A stretch of 64,000 nucleotides of DNA. Source: Ruminococcus sp. YE282. GTDB taxonomy: Bacteria > Bacillota > Clostridia > Oscillospirales > Acutalibacteraceae. A program made the position numbers and the translations under genes. The stretch is taken from NCBI GenBank assembly GCA_900101355.1, contig FMUV01000001.1, positions 143,457 to 207,456 on the forward strand, given 5' to 3'. This document shows positions 26,367-34,972 of this stretch, one piece after another. The notes below the pieces were generated by a model. That model made no database searches and had not been told where the DNA came from. It saw only the letters and a program-made list of their open reading frames with translations. Position 1 is the stretch's first letter. Each line of letters opens with the position of its first letter.

Positions 26367-26696
26367 ATGACAAAACTGAGAGTGTGGTGGATTCCGCAAG
26401 TTCCAATGGAAGCCTTTTACATTCCTGTCGAATCGCCCGAAGAAGGTCAAAAGGTAATGAATATCCTTGCGACCTATGACTGTTTCCGGTATAACCACAA
26501 TGTTAAGCCGGATTATGCCAACACGGGCGGCTTGGAATACTTCAATGAAGAAAGCGGCGAGTGGGAAGATTGGTACTTTGAGGACGAAAATTCCTACTAT
26601 GACAACCTTGATGAATACATTGAGGAACAGTCCGACCGCGCGGCTGAAATTGAAGCTCAGAACAAGGCTTTACTCGAACAGGTGTATTTCGATTAA
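26367..26696 (+). CDS. Conserved mobile-element protein (109 aa)
   Basis: MTKLRVWWIPQVPMEAFYIPV, YNHNVKPDYANTGGLEYF and an acidic C-terminus (SYYDNLDEYIEEQ). I recognise this as a family widespread in Firmicutes phages and conjugative elements without a known function. ATG 26367 (GAGGTT upstream) is preferred to the ATG six codons earlier. Confidence 0.65.
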   Translation: MTKLRVWWIPQVPMEAFYIPVESPEEGQKVMNILATYDCFRYNHNVKPDYANTGGLEYFNEESGEWEDWYFEDENSYYDNLDEYIEEQSDRAAEIEAQNKALLEQVYFD

Positions 26697-26708
26697 GAGG
26701 TGTTATGA

Positions 26709-26918
26709 ATGTTAAACGTTGAAAGACGGACAGACAAAAAATTTTTTAACTGCAATAATTGCGGAGCAACGAATTATGAATCGGAATGGAATGATACTGT
26801 TGATTATTTAACGCATATTTCCACCGAAAACGGCAGCGGTTCATTTATTTGTATTAGGCTTTGTGATAAATGTCTTAAAGAGTTGAAAAATAAACTCAAC
26901 GATATTCAAACGGACTAA
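26709..26918 (+). CDS. Small zinc-binding protein (69 aa)
   Basis: CNNCGATNYE and LCDKCLKEL form a Cys4 zinc site. Preceded by AAGAGGTG. Function unknown. Confidence 0.55.
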   Translation: MLNVERRTDKKFFNCNNCGATNYESEWNDTVDYLTHISTENGSGSFICIRLCDKCLKELKNKLNDIQTD

Positions 26919-26924
26919 GAGTTG

Positions 26925-27081
26925 TTTGCGGTGGCGGAATAGGTAGACGCTATAACGAGAGGTAGAGACAGACAGTGGTTCGATTCCACCCTTTGCAACT
27001 TGTAGGCGTAGTAGCCATAGCAAAGAGGCTCGTGTTGGTAATAATCGGTCTTATGTGAGGTGCAAATCCTCACCCGCAAAT
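26925..27081 (+). tRNA. Aberrant tRNA-like gene with oversized interior
   Basis: The ends form a perfect 7-bp acceptor stem, TTTGCGG (26925) / CCGCAAA (27074-27080). A class II D arm (GCGGAATAGGTAGACGC) follows the 5' strand and a T arm (TGAGG/CCTCA, loop TGCAAAT) precedes the 3' strand. The interior is far too long; ACGAG/CTCGT could be the anticodon stem around about 68 nt. A second T-arm-like hairpin GTGG-TTCGATT-CCAC sits inside. Intron, fusion of two tRNAs, or decay are all possible. The end-like segment recurs at about 27165-27210. Confidence 0.5.
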
Positions 27082-27235
27082 GACTGCAAATAAAATATGT
27101 TTTTTATCGACGGAATAACCACAATATATAGTGGTATAAGAAAAACCAAACACAATATATAGTATGTGGGCGGGACGTGTAATCTCGTCCGCAAATAAAC
27201 GCAAGTAAAATAAATAGCACAAATGATTGTGAGAT

Positions 27236-27793
27236 ATGTTTGTATATAGATATTATAATATAATGACAGACCAATTTGAATATGTTGGCGTGAATTTTGG
27301 GAATACGATAAACGAATTGATGAGGCGTGTATATAACCATAATTACCAAGATGATTGGTGTAAAAATGGATTTTATCGCATTGATTATATCGAGGTGATA
27401 AATAAAAGCGAAGCATATGCTTTAGAAAGCCATTTGATTTCATTATATGAAACATTTCTCCGTCAAAATAAGGATAAATCTAATTATGGTATAAATAGTT
27501 TATTGCCAAAACATTTTGAATGGATTATATTGCGCTATGTGCGTGATGGCAAAGTAGTTGTTGTGCCTGAACTTAAAATTCGACAAAGACAATGCAAAAG
27601 TAATGTTAAAAGGGTTTTAGAATGGCTTGATAAAAAGTCTATTGGCGAAACATTTTATATTAAAGAGATGTTAGCCGATTTAGAGTTGAGCCAGCAGCAG
27701 TTAAAAACTATAAAGCGTGGTAATTTATACATTAAAAATCTTCTTGCGAAAATGAGAATAAATCAGCGAAAAGGATTATATCAAAAAATCTAA
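27236..27793 (+). CDS. GIY-YIG-like nuclease
   Basis: A 185-residue protein: MFVYRYYNIMTDQFEYVGVNFG (degenerate GIY...YVG), RVYNH, FYRIDYIEV, NKSEAYALESHLISLYET, in the order expected for GIY-YIG domains. The C-terminal third is a basic helix-turn-helix-like region. Likely a selfish nuclease; it lies next to the aberrant tRNA. Confidence 0.6.
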   Translation: MFVYRYYNIMTDQFEYVGVNFGNTINELMRRVYNHNYQDDWCKNGFYRIDYIEVINKSEAYALESHLISLYETFLRQNKDKSNYGINSLLPKHFEWIILRYVRDGKVVVVPELKIRQRQCKSNVKRVLEWLDKKSIGETFYIKEMLADLELSQQQLKTIKRGNLYIKNLLAKMRINQRKGLYQKI

Positions 27794-27823
27794 AATAAAT
27801 AGCAAAAAACTTTCATATTTCTA

Positions 27824-27852
27824 TTGACAAATGAAAGAATCGGAGGTATAAT
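27824..27852 (+). promoter_or_regulatory. Promoter of the integrase gene
   Basis: TTGACA (27824-27829), 17 nt, TATAAT (27847-27852), just upstream of the integrase. The spacer AATGAAAGAATC is preceded by CTTTCAT, a possible operator dyad. Confidence 0.75.
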
Positions 27853-27885
27853 GTAAATAGTAAAAAACATTTAGGAGTGATTATA

Positions 27886-28836
27886 ATGTTGAACGCTAAT
27901 ACACTTACAATTACATCTCCATTTCTTTTCCCGAATCAGGAATTTTATATGGAAGCTCCGGCGGAACAGCCGAAACTCAAAAAGGACGGAACGCCCAAGC
28001 GCGTAAAGTGCAACAAGCAGCGCGGCAAAAAGTCTGAGGTTTATCCCATTCAGGTCAGCGACATCCGCAGATTTATGGATTGGTTTGCAGACCACGGCAA
28101 GTGGGAGTGCTACCTTGCTTTTGTCATCGGTATCAATATGGCACGTCGCGCAGGTGATACGCTTGCACTGAGATGGGAGCATTTCTTTAATGCAAACGGT
28201 ACATTCCGCGCGGATTTGCTTGAAATCGTAGAGGACAAGACAGATAAACTTGCTAACCCGCACATCAACTCGGCAGTAAGAAAAGCAATCAATCTGTATG
28301 TCGAGAAAACGGGCGTGAATCCTGCGGATAACGGTTATCAGAACTACGTATTTGTTCAAACGAGCGGAAACTACAAAGGTAGAGTTATTTCTTATAATGC
28401 TTATCGCCTTTGCTTGAAGAAAGCTGCGGACGAACTCGGTGTTGAGTATAACGTCGGAACGCACAGTACACGAAAGACTTTCGGTATGGTTTCTCGTATG
28501 CTCCACGCGGGCGATTATGACTCGATGGAACTTCTGCAAACTATCTACAACCATTCCGACACAAAAACCACAAAGAGCTACATTGGATTAACCAAGAAGA
28601 AGGTTGACCAGTATTTCGACGATATGGGCGAGTTCTTTGATGATTATGTGACGGGTGAAAAGACATTCACAGAAGTCGCGGAAGCTCCTGTTGTGAGTAT
28701 TGACGTAAACGACCTGCGAGATGTTATCAAGATGGCTTATAAGGCTGGCGCGGATAATGCCGGAACGACAGACCCCGCCGTTCACCTTGAGGCTATGAAT
28801 AATCTTCTCGCTATGATTGACGGATTGCAGAAATGA
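27886..28836 (+). CDS. Tyrosine recombinase (phage integrase family)
   Basis: A 316-residue protein with the catalytic pattern of tyrosine recombinases: Arg87 in NMARRAGDTLALRW, H193-x-x-R196 in THSTRKTFG, His in YNHSDTKTTKSYIG and the nucleophile Tyr232. The N-terminal ~75 residues are a short core-binding region; a helical C-terminal extension (about 70 residues) follows the catalytic domain. It could integrate the phage or resolve genome dimers. I do not see att sites. ATG 27886 has TAGGAGTG upstream. Confidence 0.82.
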   Translation: MLNANTLTITSPFLFPNQEFYMEAPAEQPKLKKDGTPKRVKCNKQRGKKSEVYPIQVSDIRRFMDWFADHGKWECYLAFVIGINMARRAGDTLALRWEHFFNANGTFRADLLEIVEDKTDKLANPHINSAVRKAINLYVEKTGVNPADNGYQNYVFVQTSGNYKGRVISYNAYRLCLKKAADELGVEYNVGTHSTRKTFGMVSRMLHAGDYDSMELLQTIYNHSDTKTTKSYIGLTKKKVDQYFDDMGEFFDDYVTGEKTFTEVAEAPVVSIDVNDLRDVIKMAYKAGADNAGTTDPAVHLEAMNNLLAMIDGLQK

Positions 28837-28848
28837 GGTATATTTTGT

Positions 28849-29298
28849 ATGTATAATAATTTTTTACTTGATGGCTGTATTTATAGCGAAAACGAAAAAT
28901 ACTCTTTGAATACTCCATTTAAGTGGAAGGACGAAAGAATTAGCGTTGAGTTTGATTTAATTAGAGAGGGTAACAATGTTTCGTTAAAAGCGATAATCCC
29001 TGCGAATAAATACTCTGAATTTCAGTCTATGAAAGGCACTATTCGTTGTATTCAAAGGGTATCTGGGAAAGAATTTATTATCACATTTTTGCCGGAAGAT
29101 ATAATTCGCATTATCAGTGATGATTATGAGGTTGTCAATGTTGCATATCAAAGCAAATGTGAAAAATATCTTATGGATAGAGAAAAGAAATGGCTTGCAA
29201 AAGAGGAAGAAGAACGCAAGCAAAAAGAAGCAGAAGAAGCTGAGCGTATGAGTCATTTTTGGTATCGGTTATTCCATCGCAAAAGTGAGGTGAGATAA
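28849..29298 (+). CDS. Hypothetical protein with charged C-terminal coil
   Basis: A 149-residue protein, beta-rich in residues 20-90, then a long charged helix (EKKWLAKEEEERKQKEAEEAE). Overlaps the next start by one base. Unknown function. Confidence 0.55.
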   Translation: MYNNFLLDGCIYSENEKYSLNTPFKWKDERISVEFDLIREGNNVSLKAIIPANKYSEFQSMKGTIRCIQRVSGKEFIITFLPEDIIRIISDDYEVVNVAYQSKCEKYLMDREKKWLAKEEEERKQKEAEEAERMSHFWYRLFHRKSEVR

Positions 29299-29480
29299 TG
29301 AAAGCATCAATCGCTCTGATTGTCCTTGCACTTGTTTTAAGTGTGGCTGCAACTGTGTTGTGTTTATATGTTGGGATTGCAACAGACAGACCTTTCCAAA
29401 TCGTTTTAGGCGGGTTAAACGCAACGCTTGTGCTGTTTAATACGGCAAATCTAATATCGGTTATACGGAGGAATAAATGA
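29298..29480 (+). CDS. Two-helix membrane protein (60 aa)
   Basis: Hydrophobic helices IALIVLALVLSVAATVLCLYV and FQIVLGGLNATLVLFNTANLI with a basic C-terminus (RRNK). Coupled to both neighbours by overlaps. Confidence 0.55.
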   Translation: MKASIALIVLALVLSVAATVLCLYVGIATDRPFQIVLGGLNATLVLFNTANLISVIRRNK

Positions 29481-29674
29481 CTGCAATCGCAGGAATCCCG
29501 AAAACGGAAACAATATGGGTGACATACACCTCTGAAAAAGGCGAGGTTTACCATATCACGGCGAAAACCAACAACAGAGATTATTACTACCTTTATAAAA
29601 TAGTTGATGGCAAAGCACAGAAACTCGGACGAGCAAGAACACCTACGGAACTTGAAGAAAAATTTTTGAAATAA
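29477..29674 (+). CDS. Small hypothetical protein (65 aa)
   Basis: MTAIAGIPKTETIWVTYTSEKGEVYHITAK, beta-rich, start overlapping the previous stop (ATGA). No domain recognised. Confidence 0.52.
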   Translation: MTAIAGIPKTETIWVTYTSEKGEVYHITAKTNNRDYYYLYKIVDGKAQKLGRARTPTELEEKFLK

Positions 29675-29689
29675 ATCTCACAAAACATA

Positions 29690-29718
29690 TTGACAAAGTT
29701 GTTACCTTGTGTTACAAT
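29690..29718 (+). promoter_or_regulatory. Promoter of the PemK-like gene
   Basis: TTGACA (29690-29695), 17 nt, TACAAT (29713-29718). Spacer ACAAAGTTGTTACCTTGT is an imperfect dyad. A 130-nt leader follows before the toxin start. Confidence 0.7.
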
Positions 29719-29849
29719 AGTGTTACAAGATAACCCGACGGGTGGAAGGAGTGTTAATGCTTTTCAACTGACAACTGAATAATTCACATAGAGGCACTAA
29801 ATCCAGCCTACGCGGGTTACATATTCTTACACAAGGTAGGTGCGGATTT

Positions 29850-30230
29850 ATGTTAAAGATTAATGAAAAGATTCGCCCTCGATTTGGTGAAGTGTGGATG
29901 TGCCATCTCACAGACAAGGGCGGAAGCGTACAGAGTGGTTATAGACCTGTGTTCATTCTGTCTAACAATCAGAATAATACATATAGCTCCACGCTAAATG
30001 TTATTCCTATTACATCCAAGATGAATAAGAGGAAACTGCCAGTTCACGTTGAACTTTGGAATTACGCAATATTCGGATTAAAAACTCCAAGCACAATGAT
30101 GGTCGAACAGACGACAACGGTTTCCATTGAAAGTCTTGAAAGAAAAATCGGAGCAATTAGCGACCACGCAATCTTGGCGAGCATCGGCAGGGCGATTATC
30201 GTTCAGTTCCCGATTTTCGCGGGTTGTTAA
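29850..30230 (+). CDS. PemK/MazF-family endoribonuclease-like protein
   Basis: A 126-residue protein with RPRFGEVWMCHLTDKGG, YRPVFILSNNQNN and LNVIPITSKM, the RGDIW-x-GSEQ-x-RP-like layout of MazF toxins, which cut mRNA at short motifs. No obvious antitoxin gene flanks it. The long leader and separate promoter suggest independent control. Toxin activity is inferred from the family. Confidence 0.75.
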   Translation: MLKINEKIRPRFGEVWMCHLTDKGGSVQSGYRPVFILSNNQNNTYSSTLNVIPITSKMNKRKLPVHVELWNYAIFGLKTPSTMMVEQTTTVSIESLERKIGAISDHAILASIGRAIIVQFPIFAGC

Positions 30231-30248
30231 AAACAATAGCAAAAAAGA

Positions 30249-30277
30249 TTGACATTTATAATCGGCTTTGCTATAAT
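30249..30277 (+). promoter_or_regulatory. Promoter of the recombinase-like gene
   Basis: TTGACA (30249-30254), 17 nt, TATAAT (30272-30277), preceded by CAATAGCAAAAAAG. Confidence 0.72.
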
Positions 30278-30309
30278 GTATGTGTAATAATCTGTTTGAG
30301 GTGTGAATT

Positions 30310-31305
30310 ATGGGTAAAGTGTCAACAGAAAAGTTATTAGACCGTTTCTTTGGAAGCCCCGAAGGTGCGAAATACGCAAGTAAACGAAAACTAATTAGAG
30401 AAGAACAATTATATGAGTATGAAATGGAAATCGGCAAAGAAATTGTCGATATGGATGCTGATGAGATAATTGGCTTCTTGTCTAATATGAAAACACGCAG
30501 GAACAGCGCGGAAACGAACACAGTAATGAACAATTACTCGTTAGACCAAGTGTTAGTCATATACCGCAAAGTTTTTGATTACTACATTGAAGAATTTGAA
30601 GTTATAAAAAATCCATTCCGCAATCCCAAACTGCGCGGCACAGAGTTGTATAATCGGCTCTATGAAAACAAGGAACGCTTTTCTTGGGAAATGGTTGAGG
30701 ATATTATATGCAAACTTCACTCAGGCGACAATCAAGCCCGCGCGGATTATATCGAATTGATTATGTTGCTCTACTATAACGGATTTGAGAACGCAACTGA
30801 AATCGTGGAAATGCAGGAACAAGATGTAAACCACAAGATGAAGGCTGTTCTCCTGCCGGGCAAGACAATTCATTTGTCGGACAGATGTTATAATTTGCTT
30901 ACAAAGTTTAATTCAATGACCGAATTAGAGGGTTGGCGGAACTTTGTGTTGGCAAGCTGGCACGGAAGTTATTTCAAGTTCATTGTTAGAGCAAGCAAGG
31001 CGGATGAGATTGATGAACGACCGCTGAAGGTTATGCGTGAGAATATCAATGTTTATCTATGCAAGTATGTAAACAATGAGTATAACACGCATATCAATTA
31101 TAGCAACCTTTATTTGCTTGGATTCTATGATTATTTGGTCGGCAAATTTGGCGAGGGCAGAGTTAATGAAATGCTCTTGTCTAATTATGATAGCGAAGCC
31201 GTTCAGCAGTTGCAGCAAGCCGCGCGTGAGTATGGTTTCAAATATGAAAACGTATCTCATTTGAAAAGGCGGCTGAGAATGTTTGTTAAACCAGAAGAAG
31301 AATAA
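30310..31305 (+). CDS. Recombinase-like helical DNA-binding protein
   Basis: A 331-residue helical protein. The middle (ADYIELIMLLYYNGFENATEIVEMQEQDVN) resembles the start of a tyrosine-recombinase catalytic domain, and the N-terminal third a SAM-like core-binding domain, but the R-HxxR-Y pattern is absent. It may be an inactive relative acting in DNA architecture or regulation. Function uncertain. Confidence 0.5.
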   Translation: MGKVSTEKLLDRFFGSPEGAKYASKRKLIREEQLYEYEMEIGKEIVDMDADEIIGFLSNMKTRRNSAETNTVMNNYSLDQVLVIYRKVFDYYIEEFEVIKNPFRNPKLRGTELYNRLYENKERFSWEMVEDIICKLHSGDNQARADYIELIMLLYYNGFENATEIVEMQEQDVNHKMKAVLLPGKTIHLSDRCYNLLTKFNSMTELEGWRNFVLASWHGSYFKFIVRASKADEIDERPLKVMRENINVYLCKYVNNEYNTHINYSNLYLLGFYDYLVGKFGEGRVNEMLLSNYDSEAVQQLQQAAREYGFKYENVSHLKRRLRMFVKPEEE

Positions 31306-31308
31306 AAG

Positions 31309-31334
31309 TTGGGCTGTCGAAAGGCAGCCTAACA
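31309..31334 (+). terminator. Hairpin after the recombinase-like gene
   Basis: GTTGGGCTG and CAGCCTAAC form a 9-bp stem with one G-T pair around TCGAAAGG-type loop bases. No T-run follows. Confidence 0.5.
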
Positions 31335-31384
31335 CAAACAAATTAAAATAAATATCACAAAACATTTAATACGAGGTGCAGAAG

Positions 31385-32017
31385 TTGGGATATTATGTAT
31401 TGACAAATGGAGAAGGAAGTTACATCACGCTTGATAAGAGCGGGAATAAGTATATACCAATAAGAAGCTCAAACGCGGCACATAAGTTTCCTGACTTGAA
31501 ACGCGCAATGAATGTTCTCAATAACTCAATTACAACGTCAATCCGCAGCCATTATATGCCCGAGTACCACAAGACAGAGGAAATCGTTGAAAAGATTGAA
31601 ACGGAGCGGCAAAGCGAAATTTGCTTTCGTGAAATTGAAAACAACGAAATCGCGGATTGGCAAAAGCGGATTATGCAGTTGCTTGACCTGTTCGGCGGGA
31701 CGGATAATCGCACAAGTGAACTCTCCGAAAAACTGAGCGACGTGGACAAAAAGATTGTAGATGTTGAGCATTATATAGAGTTTGGTAAGTTCAATGCTTA
31801 TCAAGGTTGGATATGTTTCAAGATGTTGCAGAATCTCCTTCAGCAACGCCGGCAATACAAGAACGAAATGCAGGTTTTGCAAAAGATAAAGAGCTGCCCA
31901 ATATCCAAAGAAGCAATCAAGGCACTTTCGGACAGCGTGGCGGAGGCACAGAATAAAGTGTATAAGCCGCGCAAATTCACAGAGTTATTTTCGGGGTGGT
32001 CGGAACGAAGAAATTAA
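31385..32017 (+). CDS. Hypothetical coiled-coil protein
   Basis: About 210 residues beginning LGYYVLTNGEGSYITLDKSGNKYIPI, then long helices rich in E/K/Q (KTEEIVEKIETERQSEI; LSEKLSDVDKKIVDVEHYIEFG). I prefer TTG 31385 with GAGGTG upstream; GTG 31376 overlaps that ribosome site. Unknown function. Confidence 0.55.
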   Translation: MGYYVLTNGEGSYITLDKSGNKYIPIRSSNAAHKFPDLKRAMNVLNNSITTSIRSHYMPEYHKTEEIVEKIETERQSEICFREIENNEIADWQKRIMQLLDLFGGTDNRTSELSEKLSDVDKKIVDVEHYIEFGKFNAYQGWICFKMLQNLLQQRRQYKNEMQVLQKIKSCPISKEAIKALSDSVAEAQNKVYKPRKFTELFSGWSERRN

Positions 32018-32141
32018 AACTATGGCTTTATTATAACAAGCCGCGAATCCAAATATATCCACATATGTTGTACATAAGATGGCGGGATTACGAATGGATT
32101 ATTCCGCGAAACAATAATTACTATCGTTAAGGAGAATTATA

Positions 32142-32423
32142 ATGTATGTACCAAAGCCTGTCGATACGGCAGATGTTACACTAAGTCCTGACATTGTTGA
32201 GTTGGGCGAGAAAATTACAGAGAGCGTCCACGATGTATGGACGGAAGGTCGGGTTAAAGAGGGATGGACATATGGCGAAACGAGAAATGATGAACTAAAG
32301 CAACATCCTTGTCTTGTTCCATATGGAGATTTGTCCGATTCCGAAAAGGAATACGACCGCAATACCGCGATGGAAACACTCAAACTCATTATGAAGTTGG
32401 GCTACAAAATCGAAAAGGTATAA
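32142..32423 (+). CDS. RyR-domain protein
   Basis: A 93-residue protein, VHDVWTEGRVKEGWTYGETRNDELKQHPCLVPYGDLSDSEKEYDRNTAMETLK, which matches the RyR repeat (ryanodine-receptor-type domain) found alone in bacteria and phages. Its biochemical role in phages is unclear; it often neighbours NAD/nucleotide-metabolism genes, as here. Confidence 0.8.
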   Translation: MYVPKPVDTADVTLSPDIVELGEKITESVHDVWTEGRVKEGWTYGETRNDELKQHPCLVPYGDLSDSEKEYDRNTAMETLKLIMKLGYKIEKV

Positions 32424-32445
32424 TAATACATAAGGAGAACAGAGA

Positions 32446-32992
32446 ATGAAAAAAATTACTTGTTGTTGTAGATTTTCAGAATGACTTTATTGACGGTGCG
32501 CTCGGAACTTCCGAAGCTGTGGAAATCGTGCCAAACGTGGTAAACAAAATCAACGATTGGGATGGCGACATCGCTTTTACTGCCGACACTCACGGCGAAA
32601 ATTACCTTGAAGCCAACGAGGGCAAGCATTTGCCGGTCGTACATTGCGTACAGAATACGGACGGTTGGGAACTTCGCGCGGAGGTTGCAAAGGCTGTCAA
32701 AGAAAAGATGGATGCAAAGGTATTTCAGGGCGTTTCATTCCTAAAAGATACTTTCGGTTCGCTTGACCTTATGAACTACATTAGCGCAATCGGTTATGAG
32801 TATGTTGAGTTTATCGGACTATGCACGGACATTTGCGTTGCAAGTAACGCGATTATGGCGAAGGCTTTTCTGCTCGAAGCCCAGATTGTCGTTGACCCGT
32901 CTTGCTGCGCGGGCGTAACTCCCGAAACCCACGATGCGGCACTTACCACAATGAAGATGCGTCAGATTGATATTTTGGAGGTAGCAAAATGA
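32446..32992 (+). CDS. Cysteine hydrolase (nicotinamidase/isochorismatase-like) with one-base frameshift
   Basis: Main frame: VVVDFQNDFIDGALGTSEA, FTADTHGENYLEANEGK, FGLCTDICVASN with the nucleophilic Cys and a late SCCAGVTPETHDAAL, the Asp-Lys-Cys amidohydrolase layout. Nicotinamidases convert nicotinamide to nicotinate for NAD synthesis. The start ATG 32446 (AAGGAG upstream) is followed by A7; with A6 the frame reads MKKLLVVVDFQNDF, so one extra A breaks the gene (span 3n+1). It overlaps the next gene by four bases. Confidence 0.78.
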
Positions 32993-33570
32993 TTAGGATT
33001 AAGGGCGACGAAATCACTTTGTCGAGATTTCCCGACGGAACTCTGCGCCTGATACCAAATCTTCCCAATATTTCGTTAGAAGAATCATCATAAGCGTATG
33101 CTCTCATTGCTTGGAACTACGAGAGCGATGAGGAAATGGCGGCAATCCTATTCTTGACTAAGCACCTTAAAAATCTTGGATATAATGTCAGTTTGGATAT
33201 GCCGTATATCCCAAATGCTCGGCAGGATAGAGTAAAAGGAGAAAATGACGTATTCACACTCAAATATTTCGCGGAGTTCATCAACTCTCTTGATTTCGAT
33301 AGAGTATTTGTGTTAGACCCTCGTTCTAATGTTAGCGCGGCACTGATTGATAAAATCATCGTAGAATCTCCCGAATATTATTGTGATAAGGCAATACAGA
33401 AAATATATTATGAAATTGAGTTTAGTCCGCTGATGGCTTTTTATCCCGATGAGGGCGCAACGAAACGATACTCCGAGAGCTACGGCTTGGAATGTGCATA
33501 CGCCGCGAAAAATCGCGACTAGCAGACTGGCAAAATCCTCGGATTATCGGTTTCTCATATGCTGTTCTGA
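32989..33570 (+). pseudogene. Truncated PRPP-synthetase-like gene with in-frame stops
   Basis: Reads MIRIKGDEITLSRFPDGTLRL, TAA (33091), then AYALIAWNYESDEEMAAILFL, MPYIPNARQDRV, FTLKYFAEFIN, VFVLDPRSNVSAALIDKI and AYAAKNRD, TAG (33520) where the family has Trp, then QTGKILGL and a final stop. This is the N-terminal half and linker of ribose-phosphate pyrophosphokinase; the C-terminal half with the PRPP-binding loop is missing. An unrelated-looking frame continues to 33710. With the neighbouring nicotinamidase it resembles a decayed NAD-salvage cassette. Confidence 0.72.
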
Positions 33571-33757
33571 ATAAGTATATCCGCACAGGAGTATGTGCAG
33601 ACAGTATTATAAGAGAGCGAATTGTCGCTATGCACGAAAAGAATATATTTAAGCTGTTACCAATGCCGACATTTCCTTATAATGGGAAAATAACGGTTTA
33701 TGTGGAGTAATTAATATGAAATTTCTTAACAGAATTTTAAAAAAAGAGGTATATAAT

Positions 33758-34369
33758 ATGAAATTTAATGTAATCAACAATTCGTCCAACGTCAATGTTG
33801 AGGTTAAAGATAATTTGGACGGTTCTGTTGCAATTATCGTAGATGTTAAGCCAAATGGCAAACCGCTTTCAGAGTATAAGCCTGGTGAAACCGCAACTAT
33901 TGGCGAACGTGAATACATCGTCCTCGGTCACGCAAACGAAACAACTGCGCTTGTTACAAAGGATATTGCGAAAACAATGGAGTTTGGTACTTCCGGCGAC
34001 TATCGCAAGAGTTATGTGCGTGATTATTGCAACGGCGAATTTTATAGGGGACTTGTAAAAGCTGTGGGAGCAGACAATATCATTCCCCATACGGTCAATC
34101 TTATGTGTGATGATGGTTCAAATAAGGGCATTGTATGTAAGGATAATGTATCAATTCTTACTATGGCTAATTATCGCCGCTATCGTGAGCAGCTTCCCGC
34201 GATTGGCAAGACGTTCTGGACAGCAACAGACGTAACTGTTCTCGATAAGGATTACGCTCGCAGCGTTTGCTGCGTCCGTTCCAGCGGTGTTCCGAGCTGG
34301 TGTGGCTGTGGCTGGACTTGCGGTGTGCGCCCGTTTTGTATCTTGAAATCTTCTGTCTTGGTATCTTGA
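33758..34369 (+). CDS. DGR variable protein
   Basis: A 203-residue protein whose C-terminus carries the variable region (CCVRSSGVPSWCGCGWTCGVRPF). The N-terminal half holds a GETATIGEREYIVLGH beta region and the C-terminal half a C-type-lectin-like/formylglycine-enzyme-like fold, as usual for DGR targets. The mutagenised codons decode to exposed residues used in ligand binding. ATG 33758 follows AAAGAGGT. All VR changes relative to the template are at template adenines. Confidence 0.85.
   Translation: MKFNVINNSSNVNVEVKDNLDGSVAIIVDVKPNGKPLSEYKPGETATIGEREYIVLGHANETTALVTKDIAKTMEFGTSGDYRKSYVRDYCNGEFYRGLVKAVGADNIIPHTVNLMCDDGSNKGIVCKDNVSILTMANYRRYREQLPAIGKTFWTATDVTVLDKDYARSVCCVRSSGVPSWCGCGWTCGVRPFCILKSSVLVS
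34256..34335 (+). repeat. DGR variable region (VR)
   Basis: 80 nt aligned without gaps to the template at 34776-34855. There are ten differences, all at template A: eight A-to-G, one A-to-C, one A-to-T. This is the signature of adenine-directed mutagenic retrohoming. Confidence 0.93.
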
Positions 34370-34385
34370 CATCTTGAACTCTTAA

Positions 34386-34748
34386 ATGGACGAATCACAA
34401 TTTGAGATAGGAAATAAGGCGGAAAAGTTGTATTTTGCGGTGTTTGATGCTACAACCAACCGCCATCATTATCCTGTTAGATTTCGCAGGTTGTCGGACA
34501 AGTTGCAAGAATACGCTCTTGATATATATAGTAATTTAATTGATGCTAATTCATTCAAGGCGGATACTCTGCAACACCGAACAACAAAATATGATTTACA
34601 AACTAAAGCAATTACGACTTGTAACAAATTTTTAAGTTTAACAAGATATAGTTTGCACGCAAAACTAATAAGTTTTGCAATAAGCGAGGAATGGACACGA
34701 TTAGCACACGATGTTAAATTTATGTCGCTCGCTTGGAGAAAAACATAA
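34386..34748 (+). CDS. avd: DGR accessory protein (Avd-like)
   Basis: A 120-residue, basic, all-helical protein (NKAEKLYFAVFDATTNRHHYPVRFRR, then helices with KYDLQTKAITTCNKFLS) between the variable protein and the template repeat. Avd proteins form helical-bundle pentamers that bind the reverse transcriptase and template RNA. Position, size and charge fit; sequence-level identification is by pattern. Confidence 0.78.
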   Translation: MDESQFEIGNKAEKLYFAVFDATTNRHHYPVRFRRLSDKLQEYALDIYSNLIDANSFKADTLQHRTTKYDLQTKAITTCNKFLSLTRYSLHAKLISFAISEEWTRLAHDVKFMSLAWRKT

Positions 34749-34775
34749 ATTAATACATATAGGTTATGCGCTGTT

Positions 34776-34855
34776 GCTCGCAACGTTTGCTACGTCAATT
34801 CCAACGGTGTTCCGAACTGGAATGACTGTGGCTGGACTTACGGTGTGCGCCCGTT
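34776..34855 (+). repeat. DGR template region (TR)
   Basis: 80 nt that match the VR except at adenines. It is non-coding, located between avd and the reverse transcriptase, the standard DGR order. AAC, TAC and AAT codons predominate, as expected of templates tuned for A mutagenesis. Confidence 0.93.
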
Positions 34856-34972
34856 CTGGTGGATTAGTGAGGACTATAAATCGCAACAACAGCGATTACA
34901 AGGAGTACGCCACATCATCAAAAGAGCGCATAACCTTTCTCACGGAGGTTGGGATAAATACAAAAGATTATT

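Noticed and set aside
30310-31305. A second active tyrosine recombinase
   Set aside because: The R-HxxR-Y catalytic pattern is not present.
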